A program made the position numbers and the translations under genes. From contig NZ_CP080519.1 of assembly GCF_019468465.1 (NCBI RefSeq), positions 10,523,501-10,587,500 of the forward strand: a stretch of DNA of 64,000 nt. Reading direction: 5' to 3'. Below are positions 7,846-15,890 of the stretch, piece by piece. Under the pieces are notes generated by a model. The model was not told the DNA's origin and made no database searches. It was given only the letters and a program-made list of their open reading frames with translations. Source of the DNA: Amycolatopsis sp. DSM 110486. Lineage in GTDB: Bacteria > Actinomycetota > Actinomycetes > Mycobacteriales > Pseudonocardiaceae. Position 1 is the stretch's first letter. Each line of letters begins with the position of its first letter.

Positions 7846-9035
7846 TGGACCACACCGCGCTGTCCCTGATCGAACTCGGCGGGGTCTTCTTCGTGCTCGG
7901 TGTGCTGGGCAGGCTCGCCGGCCGGATCGGGCTCTCCCCCATCCCGCTGTATCTGCTCGGCGGCCTGTGCTTCGGCTCCGGCGGCCTGATCCCGCTCACC
8001 GACATCGGCGACTTCACGCACCTGGCCAGCGAGATCGGCGTGGTGCTGCTGCTCCTGCTACTGGGGCTGGAGTACTCGGCGGCGGAGCTGTTCACGGGCC
8101 TGCGCCGCTCGTGGACGGCGGGCGTGCTCGACATCGTGCTCAACGGGCTGCCCGGCGCGGCCGTGGCGCTGCTGCTGGGCTGGGGCCCGATCGGCGCGTT
8201 CGTGATGGCGGGTGTCACCTACATTTCGTCGTCCGGGATCGTCGCGAAGGTTCTCGGCGACCTCGGCCGCCTCGGTAACCGCGAAACGCCGGTGGTGCTG
8301 TCGATCCTGGTGTTCGAGGACCTCGTGATGGCCCTGTACCTGCCGATCCTCACGGCGATCCTCGGCGGCGTCAGCTTCCTCGGCGGCGTCGAAGCGGTCG
8401 GCATCTCGCTCATGGTGATCACCGTGGTGCTGGTGATCGCGCTGAAGTTCGGCCGCTACGTCTCCGCGATCGTGGACAGCGACGACCGCGAGGTGTTCCT
8501 GCTCAAGATCCTCGGCGCCGCGCTGCTCGTGGCGGGCCTCGCGTCGGCGATGCAGGTCTCGGCCGCCGTCGGCGCGTTCCTGCTCGGCATCGCCGTCTCC
8601 GGCTCGACGGCCCACAACGCCACGCGCCTGCTCGAACCCCTGCGCGACCTGTTCGCGGCGGTGTTCTTCGTGGTGTTCGGCCTGAACACCGACCCGGCGT
8701 CGATCCCGCCGGTGCTCGGCTGGGCCGTGGTGCTGGCCGTGGTGACCACGCTGACCAAGGTCGGCACGGGCTGGTGGGCCGCGCGAAGACAGGGCATCGG
8801 CAAACTGGGCCGCGCCCGCGCCGGCGCGGCACTGGTGGCGCGCGGCGAATTCTCCATCGTCATCGCCGGCCTGGCCGTCACCGCGGGCGCGGTCGACGGC
8901 GAACTCGCCGCACTGGCCACGGCCTACGTGCTCCTCATGGCCATCCTCGGCCCCACCGCGGCCCGCATCGTCGAGCCGATCGCCAAGGCTGTGCAACGGA
9001 AACCCCGGACCCAGCACAGCGAAGCACCCGCGTGA
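7845..9035 (+). CDS. CPA2-family cation (K+/Na+):proton antiporter, KhtU-like
   Basis: 396 residues of a Kef/KhtU-type Na+/H+ exchanger domain with 10-12 hydrophobic helices, for example LSLIELGGVFFVLGVLGRL at the start and TAYVLLMAILGPTAARIVEP at the end. The helices around LLLLLGLEYS and ITVVLVIALKF and the VAAVGAFLLGIAVSGS segment fit the family. There is no cytoplasmic NAD-binding domain; the RCK function is supplied by the upstream subunit. It is likely to release K+ or Na+ and help pH or osmotic homeostasis. The start at 7845 is fixed by the one-base overlap with the preceding stop. Confidence 0.88.
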   Translation: MDHTALSLIELGGVFFVLGVLGRLAGRIGLSPIPLYLLGGLCFGSGGLIPLTDIGDFTHLASEIGVVLLLLLLGLEYSAAELFTGLRRSWTAGVLDIVLNGLPGAAVALLLGWGPIGAFVMAGVTYISSSGIVAKVLGDLGRLGNRETPVVLSILVFEDLVMALYLPILTAILGGVSFLGGVEAVGISLMVITVVLVIALKFGRYVSAIVDSDDREVFLLKILGAALLVAGLASAMQVSAAVGAFLLGIAVSGSTAHNATRLLEPLRDLFAAVFFVVFGLNTDPASIPPVLGWAVVLAVVTTLTKVGTGWWAARRQGIGKLGRARAGAALVARGEFSIVIAGLAVTAGAVDGELAALATAYVLLMAILGPTAARIVEPIAKAVQRKPRTQHSEAPA

Positions 9036-9053
9036 GCCGCGCTCAGCACCTAT

Positions 9054-9069
9054 GACGCCTTACGGCGTC
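9054..9069. terminator. short hairpin at convergent ends
   Basis: GACGCC-TTAC-GGCGTC lies across the stop of the last operon I gene and just after the antiporter stop. It is a compact candidate bidirectional terminator; there is no T-tract. Confidence 0.45.
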
Positions 9070-10457
9070 TGTGTCGTACGCAGGCTCTCGGTCAGCGCGT
9101 GCAGGGACTTGGTGCGGGGCAGTGCGTAGATCTCTTCCCTGACCCGCTCGGCCCCGGCGGCACCGTAGACGCGGCTCAGAAGGCTCGTTGCCTTGGCCAG
9201 CCGCTCCTCATCGGTCACAGGGGCTTCGGGCGTACCACGCGGGTGGATGACCGTGCGGGAGACGACACGGCCGTTGCCGAGCTCGACGCGCACTGTGCCG
9301 GCCCGACCGGTGGGCTTGTGCACGTCGAGCTCGGGGTCGTGCGAGACGCTGATCCGGTCCATCAGTGGCCGGAGGGTGCCGAGGTCCAGCAAACCTTCGT
9401 CATCGAGCGCGCCGAACCGGATGGCCGCGGCCACCGTCGCCCGAGCGCTGAACCGGGCATCCAGGTCGTTCTTCGGCTCGGCGCAGTCGATCGCCATCCC
9501 CTCGTCGAAGATCCGCACGTCGACCCGGCGTACGTCGTCCTCGCCGAAGCGCTCCTCCGCCAGCAGGGCGGACACCGCGTCGTTCACGCCGTGCAAGTGC
9601 GCACACGAGGGGTGGAGTTTAAAGTAGCCGTTCACGATCTCATAGCTCGCCCAGGTCCCGTCCGCGACACCGTCGAGCATCGCCTCGGCGTGGAAGTCCT
9701 CGGCCAGGAACGGCCCGTAGAACGAGCTCAAGGCCCCGCGCCGCGCCGTGAGACCGGCCGCGGCTCCGCGGGCCACGTTGAGCGCTGTCGTGCAGGCCGT
9801 CGCGGGGTAGAGATGGTGGAGCGTGGCGCCGGACGTGGTGGTCCAGCGGTCGAAATGGAGACCGAGCGAGGCGGCGCCGTCGATGCCGGCCGCGACCGCT
9901 CGGTCATCGGCCCCGCTCACCAGCGAGGTCGCCGCTCCGGCGGCGCCGACGGTCACCCAGTTGCCGATGTCGTGGAGGTGGCCGGGCACGCCCCCGATGC
10001 CGAGCCCGATGCGAGCCGCCAGCTCGTAACCACCGACGAACGCGTTGAGGAACTCCCGAGCTCCCACCTGTCGCTCCTCGCCGAGACCCAGCAGGACGGC
10101 GGCGACCTGGATGGCGGGGTGCCCCTTCATCCTCGAGTAGCCGTCCTGCCGCTGGAGCACCGAGATCGTGGCACCGTTCAGCAGCACGGCGTCCTGGACC
10201 CCTGCGCCACGGCTCTCCCCGAACACGGTGCTCGGTCCCGCGGCCGGCGCGACGGAGCCGCGCAGCGCCCGCATGTCCGGATGGGCGGAGCCGGCGGCCA
10301 TGACGGCGACCGAGTCGAGCAGGAGGTCGAGCGCACTGACCTGCGCGGCCGCCGGAACGGTGTCCCAGCTCGTGGTGGCCACCGCCCGAGCCAGCTGTCC
10401 GACGACGTCCGCAGACGCCTCGTTCGGCCCGCCGTTCGTCGAACCGTCACTCACCAT
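9060..10457 (-). CDS. MmgE/PrpD family protein, paralogue 1
   Basis: 465 residues, full family length. MmgE/PrpD proteins dehydrate, isomerise or decarboxylate di- and tricarboxylates (2-methylcitrate dehydratase, cis-aconitate decarboxylase). The active-site loop reads LQRQDGYSRMKGHPA (about 101-115), the second His motif is HDIGNWVTVG (about 162-171), and the late Lys is in NGYFKLHPSC (K280). The usual Lys-x2-His motif after the helical domain is replaced by ATLHHLYPAT. It most resembles paralogue 5. The start ATG at 10457 overlaps paralogue 2 by 11 bp. It is the last gene of operon I. Confidence 0.88.
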   Translation of the reverse strand: MVSDGSTNGGPNEASADVVGQLARAVATTSWDTVPAAAQVSALDLLLDSVAVMAAGSAHPDMRALRGSVAPAAGPSTVFGESRGAGVQDAVLLNGATISVLQRQDGYSRMKGHPAIQVAAVLLGLGEERQVGAREFLNAFVGGYELAARIGLGIGGVPGHLHDIGNWVTVGAAGAATSLVSGADDRAVAAGIDGAASLGLHFDRWTTTSGATLHHLYPATACTTALNVARGAAAGLTARRGALSSFYGPFLAEDFHAEAMLDGVADGTWASYEIVNGYFKLHPSCAHLHGVNDAVSALLAEERFGEDDVRRVDVRIFDEGMAIDCAEPKNDLDARFSARATVAAAIRFGALDDEGLLDLGTLRPLMDRISVSHDPELDVHKPTGRAGTVRVELGNGRVVSRTVIHPRGTPEAPVTDEERLAKATSLLSRVYGAAGAERVREEIYALPRTKSLHALTESLRTTQTP

Positions 10458-11811
10458 CGGAGTCCGTCCCTCCTGTCGGCCGGAGCAGGCGGGCGAGGCC
10501 GCCGAGGTTCGAGTGGGCCGGGAGCGCACCCAGCCACTCTCGCAGCGGGTGCACGAGTTCGGCCGACCTGCCGTGGGTCACCAGCTGGTCGAACTTCTCG
10601 TCGATGACCGCCTCTGGATAGGGGTTGTCGAAGCCGCCCGGGGCACGATCCTCCACTTCGGACAGACGTCGCCCGTCGGTGGTGAGCACTTCCACGCGTG
10701 CGGTGCGGACGGCCGGCTGCACCCGGGTGTAGTCCGGGTCCTCGACGACCCGGATCCGCGAGGCCAGGGCGCGAACCTCGTCATCCGCCACGACGTCTCC
10801 CCGGTAGGCCTCCAGCCCGTTGTGGCCGAGCACGGCCTGCACGGCCACGTTGTAGGGAATGGAGTGCTTGCCGGCGAACCCGTTCGCCGGGGCCGTCTCG
10901 TCGAGGCGCGTCGCGGGGGCGTAAGTGAACACGGTGACCTGCTCGATGTCGGCGCTCGTCACGCCGGTGCGGGCCACGAGCTTGCCCATGGCCTCGATGG
11001 GAGCGTGGTTCCAGCGGCTGCAGGCATGCAGCTTGAAGTAGTTCTCCAGGATCAGCCACCGCTGTCCGAGACCATCGCCGAGCACGGAGGGCTCGAAGTG
11101 CTCGCCGAGTACCTGGCCGTAGACGGTTTCCAAGGCCTGCGTCTCACCGGTGACGCCGCCGCGGGCGGCGTGCGCGCCCAGCACACCCGCGGCCGACGAC
11201 ACGCCGGTCAGCAGATTGCGCACGGTGGCTCCCATGTTGGCCGCCCGCTGCGTCGAAGCGGGGGTCATCGCCGCCGCCACGCGAACGGTCTCGATGATCT
11301 CGGCGACCGAGAACCCCCGCAGCCGGGCGACGCCGGCGGCGGCTCCGACGACCATGGCGGTGCCGAAGGGGTGGACCGGGGCTCGGAGCGTCAGCGCAAG
11401 CCCGGCCCGCACAGCCGTCTCGTAGGCAGCGACGAAGGCCACCAGGAACTCCCGGCCGCTGCTGCCCAGCTCCTCGGCGGTGGCGAGGACCGCGGGCAGC
11501 ACATGCGCCGAGGGGTGGTTCGTCGCCCACTGGTTGCCTTCGTCGAGCTCGTAGGTGACGAACGCCTGGCCGTTGAGCAGCGCGGCCGCATAGGACGTCG
11601 TGCCCTCCCCGGTCGCCAGCACCGTTGCGGCGCCAGGGCCTCCGATGGCCAGCGCTGCCTGCGCCGCACCGGCCACCTCTTTCTCGGCGCCGGCGCCGAG
11701 GCCTGCTGCGACGGTGTCCGAGACGATGCGGACGGCCTGCTCGACGACTTCCTCCGGAAGGTCCTCGTAGCGGAGCCCGCCGACCCACTCGGCCGCTCTC
11801 TCCAGTGTCAT
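10447..11811 (-). CDS. MmgE/PrpD family protein, paralogue 2
   Basis: 454 residues. The key loop is YELDEGNQWATNHPSAHVLPA, so the Asp and HP motif of the family are present. HPFGTAMVVGAAAG gives the second His and NYFKLHACSRW the late Lys. The canonical Lys-containing motif has become GATVRNLLTG, with Arg-Asn where Lys is expected. It groups with paralogues 3 and 4 (shared VRN motif). The ATG at 11811 has a good GAAGGAG site. A degenerate operator-like sequence lies in the 41-bp gap upstream (about 11823-11839), so weak internal control is possible. Confidence 0.88.
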   Translation of the reverse strand: MTLERAAEWVGGLRYEDLPEEVVEQAVRIVSDTVAAGLGAGAEKEVAGAAQAALAIGGPGAATVLATGEGTTSYAAALLNGQAFVTYELDEGNQWATNHPSAHVLPAVLATAEELGSSGREFLVAFVAAYETAVRAGLALTLRAPVHPFGTAMVVGAAAGVARLRGFSVAEIIETVRVAAAMTPASTQRAANMGATVRNLLTGVSSAAGVLGAHAARGGVTGETQALETVYGQVLGEHFEPSVLGDGLGQRWLILENYFKLHACSRWNHAPIEAMGKLVARTGVTSADIEQVTVFTYAPATRLDETAPANGFAGKHSIPYNVAVQAVLGHNGLEAYRGDVVADDEVRALASRIRVVEDPDYTRVQPAVRTARVEVLTTDGRRLSEVEDRAPGGFDNPYPEAVIDEKFDQLVTHGRSAELVHPLREWLGALPAHSNLGGLARLLRPTGGTDSDGE

Positions 11812-11852
11812 CGCAACATCTCCTTCGGTCGATCGGAAACGGCCGGGACGGA

Positions 11853-13217
11853 TCAGAGCCGGTGGGCGATCGCGTCGGCGAGGGCCTGCAGGCTCCTGCC
11901 GTCCGGGAGCAGGTCCGCGGTCGTCAGGGCCTGCACCACCGGGTCGAGCACGTCGCCGGGAAGGAACGGCCCGACGTTGCCACGGAACTTCGCCACGATC
12001 TCGTCGACGGAGAGCGGATCGCTCGGGTTGCCCCGCGCGTTGCGCACCTGCGCGGTCCCCGAAGAGTCCGCGGTGACGACGGTGACCCGCGCCGGCCGCT
12101 CGGCCGGGAGAGCGCCGGTGTACTCCGCCACCTCGACCAGCCGGACCTTGGCGGCCAGGTCCACGACGTCGGGCCGCTCGAACTGCCCGGGCAGGAAGCC
12201 GCCGGCGTCCAGGTGCCCGTCGACGACGACGGACGCCGCGCAGCGCGGCACCGAAAACCGTGCGTGCAGGTCGGACTCGCTGCCGAGGCTGTCGAGTGAG
12301 GCGGCGAAGGCGAACGTCTCGATCACGATCTCGGTGATGGAGGCCGGCTTCGGCGAGCCGGCGCGCACGAGTGCCTCCCGCAGCGCGTCCAGTGCCGGGT
12401 GGACCCAGCGGGCGCAGGCGTAGGGCTTGAGATAGCTGTCCGCGACCCGCCAGCGTTGGCCGAGCCCGCCGCCGATCTCCTCGGCATCCGCGTCGGTGGT
12501 GACCACGCCCCCGTAGAGCGTGGCGAGCAGCCCCGGGTCGGCCTCGTGGCCGGCGGCGGCCAGCCGGGCGGCGAGCGCGCCGTAGTAGGAGCCGAGCCCG
12601 GTCCAGACGTTGCGCACCGTGCCGCCCTGCATCGGCACGGCCAGCGTGGCGGCGAGTGGCAGTGAGCCGGCCAGCTCGATGGCCCGGGCGGTGGTGGGCG
12701 CGTCGGCGCCGGTCAGCGCCGACGCCGCGACCGCGGCCCCGATGGGGCCGTGGATACCGTGCGGGTGCAGACCGGGGCGCAGTGAAGTGCCGGCGCCGAA
12801 GCGCAGCCCCACCTCGCAGCCCAGCACGAACGCGCGGACGGCGGCCACGTCGTCCACACCCTGGCGGCTCAGTGCGTGCAGCAGCGCCGGCAGCACGTGG
12901 GGCGCCGGGTGTGCGGTCGGTACCGGCGGGATGCGGCCGCCGGCCGGGTGGAACGACCCACCCGAGTCGGCGTCGAGCCAGGTGGCCGCCGCGCCGAGCG
13001 TCGTCAGCCGCCCGAACGGGGCGGACTCGTCGGCGGCTTCGGCGCCGAGCAGGGCACCGAGACCGTGCACGGCCGGGTAACGCAGTCCGCCGAGCAGGGC
13101 GCCCAGCGAGTCCAGCAGCAACAGCCGGCCGAAATCCCAGATCTGCGCGGGAATCGCTGCCGCGGGCGTCGAGGCGAACTCGCCGAGCGCATCGACATCC
13201 AGGTCCAAGGTCTGCAT
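11853..13217 (-). CDS. MmgE/PrpD family protein, paralogue 3
   Basis: 454 residues when started at the ATG at 13217, which has AGAAGGAG at good spacing; a 20-residue longer form lacks a ribosome-binding site. Motifs: DADSGGSFHPAGG then TAHPAPHVLPALL, LHPHGIHGPIGAAV, GGTVRNVWTGLGSYYG and SYLKPYACARWVHP. The active-site loop has an insertion between Asp and HP compared with paralogues 2 and 4. The VRN-type substitution suggests chemistry or substrate different from cis-aconitate decarboxylase. The 69-bp gap to the upstream oxidoreductase gene has no hairpin, so cotranscription is likely. Confidence 0.87.
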   Translation of the reverse strand: MQTLDLDVDALGEFASTPAAAIPAQIWDFGRLLLLDSLGALLGGLRYPAVHGLGALLGAEAADESAPFGRLTTLGAAATWLDADSGGSFHPAGGRIPPVPTAHPAPHVLPALLHALSRQGVDDVAAVRAFVLGCEVGLRFGAGTSLRPGLHPHGIHGPIGAAVAASALTGADAPTTARAIELAGSLPLAATLAVPMQGGTVRNVWTGLGSYYGALAARLAAAGHEADPGLLATLYGGVVTTDADAEEIGGGLGQRWRVADSYLKPYACARWVHPALDALREALVRAGSPKPASITEIVIETFAFAASLDSLGSESDLHARFSVPRCAASVVVDGHLDAGGFLPGQFERPDVVDLAAKVRLVEVAEYTGALPAERPARVTVVTADSSGTAQVRNARGNPSDPLSVDEIVAKFRGNVGPFLPGDVLDPVVQALTTADLLPDGRSLQALADAIAHRL

Positions 13218-13286
13218 CTTCGCTCCTTCTTGCTCGGGTTGCTCGCGGTCGGTCCGCGGTGCCGGTACGAGACCCACCGGCGCACG

Positions 13287-14270
13287 TCAGCTCGCCGGCT
13301 GGGCCGTCCCCAGCCCGGCCCGCAGCGCGCCGGCCGTCTGCGCCAACCGGCGCTCGACGCCCGCAGTGGCACCGGCGATGACGACCCCCTCGATGCCCAG
13401 AGTGGCAAGGGGCCGCAGCCGGGCGGCGAGGGCCGCGGGGTCGCCGGTCAGCACGAATCGGTCACGGATCAGCGAGTCGATCTCCGGGTCGGCGTCGCGG
13501 GCGCCCGCCGACTCCGAGGTGCCGTGGCGGCGGTAGTCGTGGGCCGAGGCCACCGCGGCGACCCGGGCGACGAGCTCCGGCGCGATGCCGTACCAGTCGG
13601 GCGAGTTGGTGATCCGTGCCGCGCAGGAGCCCAAGATCGGGGCTGCGCCTGCTGCCGCTTCGTCGTCGGTGTCGGTCACCACCGCGCGCAGGAACAGCCA
13701 GCAGCGGACGTCGGGGCGCCGGGCCCGCGCGATACCGACGGCGCGTTCGATCACGGCAGGCTCGACGCCCACGTCGAGCAGTACCCCACCGAGGATCGCG
13801 CTGGTCTGCTCGATGGTCCGTGGGCCCGACGCGGCACCGAGCACCGGCCCGAACCCGCCGGGCAGCTGGGCCGACAGCTCGTCGAGTCGAGCGCGAAGCT
13901 GCTCCAGCAGGACGCGATAGGAAGAGAGCGACGGGATCGGGAGCCCCTCGTTGCGCAGTGAACTCTCGCCCCGTGCGACCGCCAGCAACGTCCGGCCGGG
14001 GTGCTGGCCCGCAAGCGTCGCGAGGGCTTGGGCGACCACGCTCGGATGGTGCAGCCCGAGCCCCATCACGCACGGCCCGGACAAGGCGGCCGTGGTGCGG
14101 GTCAGCACCTGTCCGGCCGTCAGGAACGGGTCCGGGAACAGCCGTGGGCTGTCCGCGAACCCGACACCGTCGACGCCGTCGCCCAGCGCGGTTCTCGCCG
14201 CGGCGAGATGGTCGAGCACGCCGTGCGGCCGCGCGAGATTCAGCAGGAGCCTCGGCTCTGCGCCGCTCAC
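13287..14270 (-). CDS. LLM class flavin/F420-dependent oxidoreductase
   Basis: 327 residues of luciferase-like TIM-barrel type. Recognisable are VDGVGFADSPRLFPDPFL near the N-terminus, the GLGLHHPSVVAQALATLA segment, LLAVARGESSLRNEG (GRG-SS-like cofactor-binding loop) and a C-terminal LATLGIEGVVIAGA strand. In this family the enzyme may use FMN supplied by a reductase or F420; actinobacteria make F420, so both are possible. The GTG at 14270 overlaps the upstream stop by 4 bp (GTGA), which fixes the start; an in-frame extension beyond has no similarity. Known LLM enzymes open heterocyclic rings (for example RutA on uracil), a possible role here. Confidence 0.85.
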   Translation of the reverse strand: MSGAEPRLLLNLARPHGVLDHLAAARTALGDGVDGVGFADSPRLFPDPFLTAGQVLTRTTAALSGPCVMGLGLHHPSVVAQALATLAGQHPGRTLLAVARGESSLRNEGLPIPSLSSYRVLLEQLRARLDELSAQLPGGFGPVLGAASGPRTIEQTSAILGGVLLDVGVEPAVIERAVGIARARRPDVRCWLFLRAVVTDTDDEAAAGAAPILGSCAARITNSPDWYGIAPELVARVAAVASAHDYRRHGTSESAGARDADPEIDSLIRDRFVLTGDPAALAARLRPLATLGIEGVVIAGATAGVERRLAQTAGALRAGLGTAQPAS

Positions 14271-15007
14271 CGGATCGACTCCAGCAGGTCCGCGACCGTG
14301 CCGGTGACGCCGGCTGCCGGTACCGCGTGACCGGCCGCCACCGACAACGTATGCGCGACGCTGCCCGACATCGGCGTGGCCACCTCGGCGGGGAGGGTGG
14401 CGGCGAGCCAGCCCGAAGCTGCGCCGTGCCCTGCCCACAGGGGCGAGGACGCACGCCGCTCCGGGCCGGGAGTGAGCACGGTGAGACTGGCCGCCAGGTC
14501 CAGAACCCGTTCCAGCCCCTCTCCCTCCGCAGGTCCGGCGAACGCCGCCGCCGTCGCGGCGCAGAGCGTCGCGAGGGTCGGTAAGGCGGCCGCCGGAGAG
14601 TCGTCGGTCAGGAGACCCGCGGCGAGGCTGCGCACGCAGCTGCCGGCGGCGACCGCGCGCGCGACGCGGTCGAGGCCGGCCGAGGCCGCGTCCGCGGCCG
14701 CCAGGGCGGCCAGCAGCGGAGCCCAGTCGAGGTCGGGGCGCGCACCGTCGAGCCGGGCTCCGTTCCACAGCAAGGCCGGATAGGCGGGCGCGACGAGGCC
14801 GGTGCCGAGCAGAGGGAAGCCGCCGGCCGTCGCGATCTCCTCGGCCCAGGACGCCAGCACGCCCTCGGGTGCTCCGGCGGAGAGCGTGCGCAGCTCGCCG
14901 ACTGCGATCGGCGCCGCGGCCTCCAGCGCGTAGACCGCGTGCGCGGCCCGCGCGAGCTCACCGGTGAGCCCTGGCGCCGGTGGGGTGAGGATGCCCGCCT
15001 GGGTCAC
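14267..15007 (-). CDS. degenerate MmgE/PrpD-like protein, active site lost
   Basis: 246 residues, about half the family length. Read alongside paralogue 2 it follows the helical-domain pattern of MmgE/PrpD in order: PALLWNGARLDG (for ALLNGQAFVTYELDEG), an Ala-rich helix with AGSCVRSLAAGLL, TLCAATAAAFAGPAEGEGLERVLDLAASLTVLTPG, and WAGHGAASGWLAATL (for the VRN..G..SSAAG motif). The Asp-HP loop, the second His motif and the late Lys are absent, and it stops before the small second domain. The GTG start overlaps the EthD-like stop by 4 bp, and codon use matches its neighbours, so it looks like a kept protein rather than a decayed one. It could be a partner subunit; function unknown. Confidence 0.6.
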   Translation of the reverse strand: MTQAGILTPPAPGLTGELARAAHAVYALEAAAPIAVGELRTLSAGAPEGVLASWAEEIATAGGFPLLGTGLVAPAYPALLWNGARLDGARPDLDWAPLLAALAAADAASAGLDRVARAVAAGSCVRSLAAGLLTDDSPAAALPTLATLCAATAAAFAGPAEGEGLERVLDLAASLTVLTPGPERRASSPLWAGHGAASGWLAATLPAEVATPMSGSVAHTLSVAAGHAVPAAGVTGTVADLLESIR

Positions 15008-15363
15008 GACCGGTTCCTGTCCACGGTGACGCTGTCGGTGATGAGGTAGAACCGGAAGTCCGTCCGACCGCCCGGTCCCCGCTCGGCGGGCAGCGGGTTG
15101 TCCGCGAACCAGTCGCGGTAGGCCTGATACGCCGCCTCGTCCGCGAAGTGCATCTCCGCGATCCGGTAGAACATCATGCTCGGCGGAACCGCGGCGGTCC
15201 CTCCCGACGCCGTCGTCACCGGACGAAGCACCTTGTTGAACACGATCCGGTCGAGGTTCGGGTTGGCGAGCAGGTCGGGCGCGTGCACGTCGAAAAGCCA
15301 GCGCTCGTACTCCTGCTCGCTCACGCCCTCGACGATGTCGTACCCCAGGATCGCCTTGATCAC
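15004..15363 (-). CDS. EthD-like dimeric alpha-beta barrel protein
   Basis: 119 residues from the GTG at 15363 (GTGA overlap with the upstream stop). The sequence VIKAILGYDIVEGVSEQEYERWLFDVHAPDLL fits the ferredoxin-like EthD fold, with the typical W..VH.P motif, and ends with ADEAAYQAYRDWFADNP. EthD proteins accompany monooxygenases and ring-modifying enzymes and some are small lyases or isomerases. Here it lies between a flavin-linked pair and the luciferase-like enzyme. No catalytic role can be assigned. Confidence 0.72.
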   Translation of the reverse strand: MIKAILGYDIVEGVSEQEYERWLFDVHAPDLLANPNLDRIVFNKVLRPVTTASGGTAAVPPSMMFYRIAEMHFADEAAYQAYRDWFADNPLPAERGPGGRTDFRFYLITDSVTVDRNRS

Positions 15364-15890
15364 GTGTCCGTCCTCCGTGGTGTGATGGTCCAGCTGAACG
15401 CCTGCGCGCCCGTCCCGAAGCCCTCGAGCCGGACCCGGCGTGGTTCGATCCGCACTCCGGCGAAGTTGGCGTCGAGGTCGGCCCGGTCCCGCAACGGCGC
15501 CTTCGTGTGGCCCGCGGCTCGCAGCCGCGTCGTGTGCCGGTCGTAGACCTCCCAGGTGGCCTTCGCGTCCAGCGGCCGCGCGACGCCGCGGACGAAGACC
15601 ACCCGCGGGATCGTCAGGCCCAGGTCGAAGGTCCACGGCGAGTCGTTGACCGAGTCGTCGGCCGGCGTGCCACCCCAGATCGCCAGCACCCGGTCGTCGT
15701 GGCGGAGCTGCTCGACTCTGCGGTGGGTCCGGCGCTGCACCAGTTCGACGGCCCAGTCGTCGGTCAGGAACGCGCTGGTGGTCCGTCCGACCAGGGCGCC
15801 GCCCGCGCCGTGGGTGACCAGCTGGGCGAATCCGGCCTCGTGCCGCACGAAGTCCAGTGCCCGGGACCGGGCGGCCGCCTCGTCGGTCAT
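15360..15890 (-). CDS. pyridoxamine 5'-phosphate oxidase-like FMN-binding split-barrel protein
   Basis: 176 residues. The N-terminus AGFAQLVTHGAGGALVGRTTSAFL and the middle RVLAIWGGTPADDS...PRVVFVRGVARPLD fit the split-barrel flavin-binding fold, where the second strand and the VRGxAR strand line the cofactor site. Family members oxidise or reduce small molecules with FMN or F420 or act as flavin reductases. Start at 15890 by ATGA overlap with the flavoprotein stop. It may supply reduced flavin to the luciferase-like oxidoreductase in the same operon (inference). Confidence 0.68.
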   Translation of the reverse strand: MTDEAAARSRALDFVRHEAGFAQLVTHGAGGALVGRTTSAFLTDDWAVELVQRRTHRRVEQLRHDDRVLAIWGGTPADDSVNDSPWTFDLGLTIPRVVFVRGVARPLDAKATWEVYDRHTTRLRAAGHTKAPLRDRADLDANFAGVRIEPRRVRLEGFGTGAQAFSWTITPRRTDT

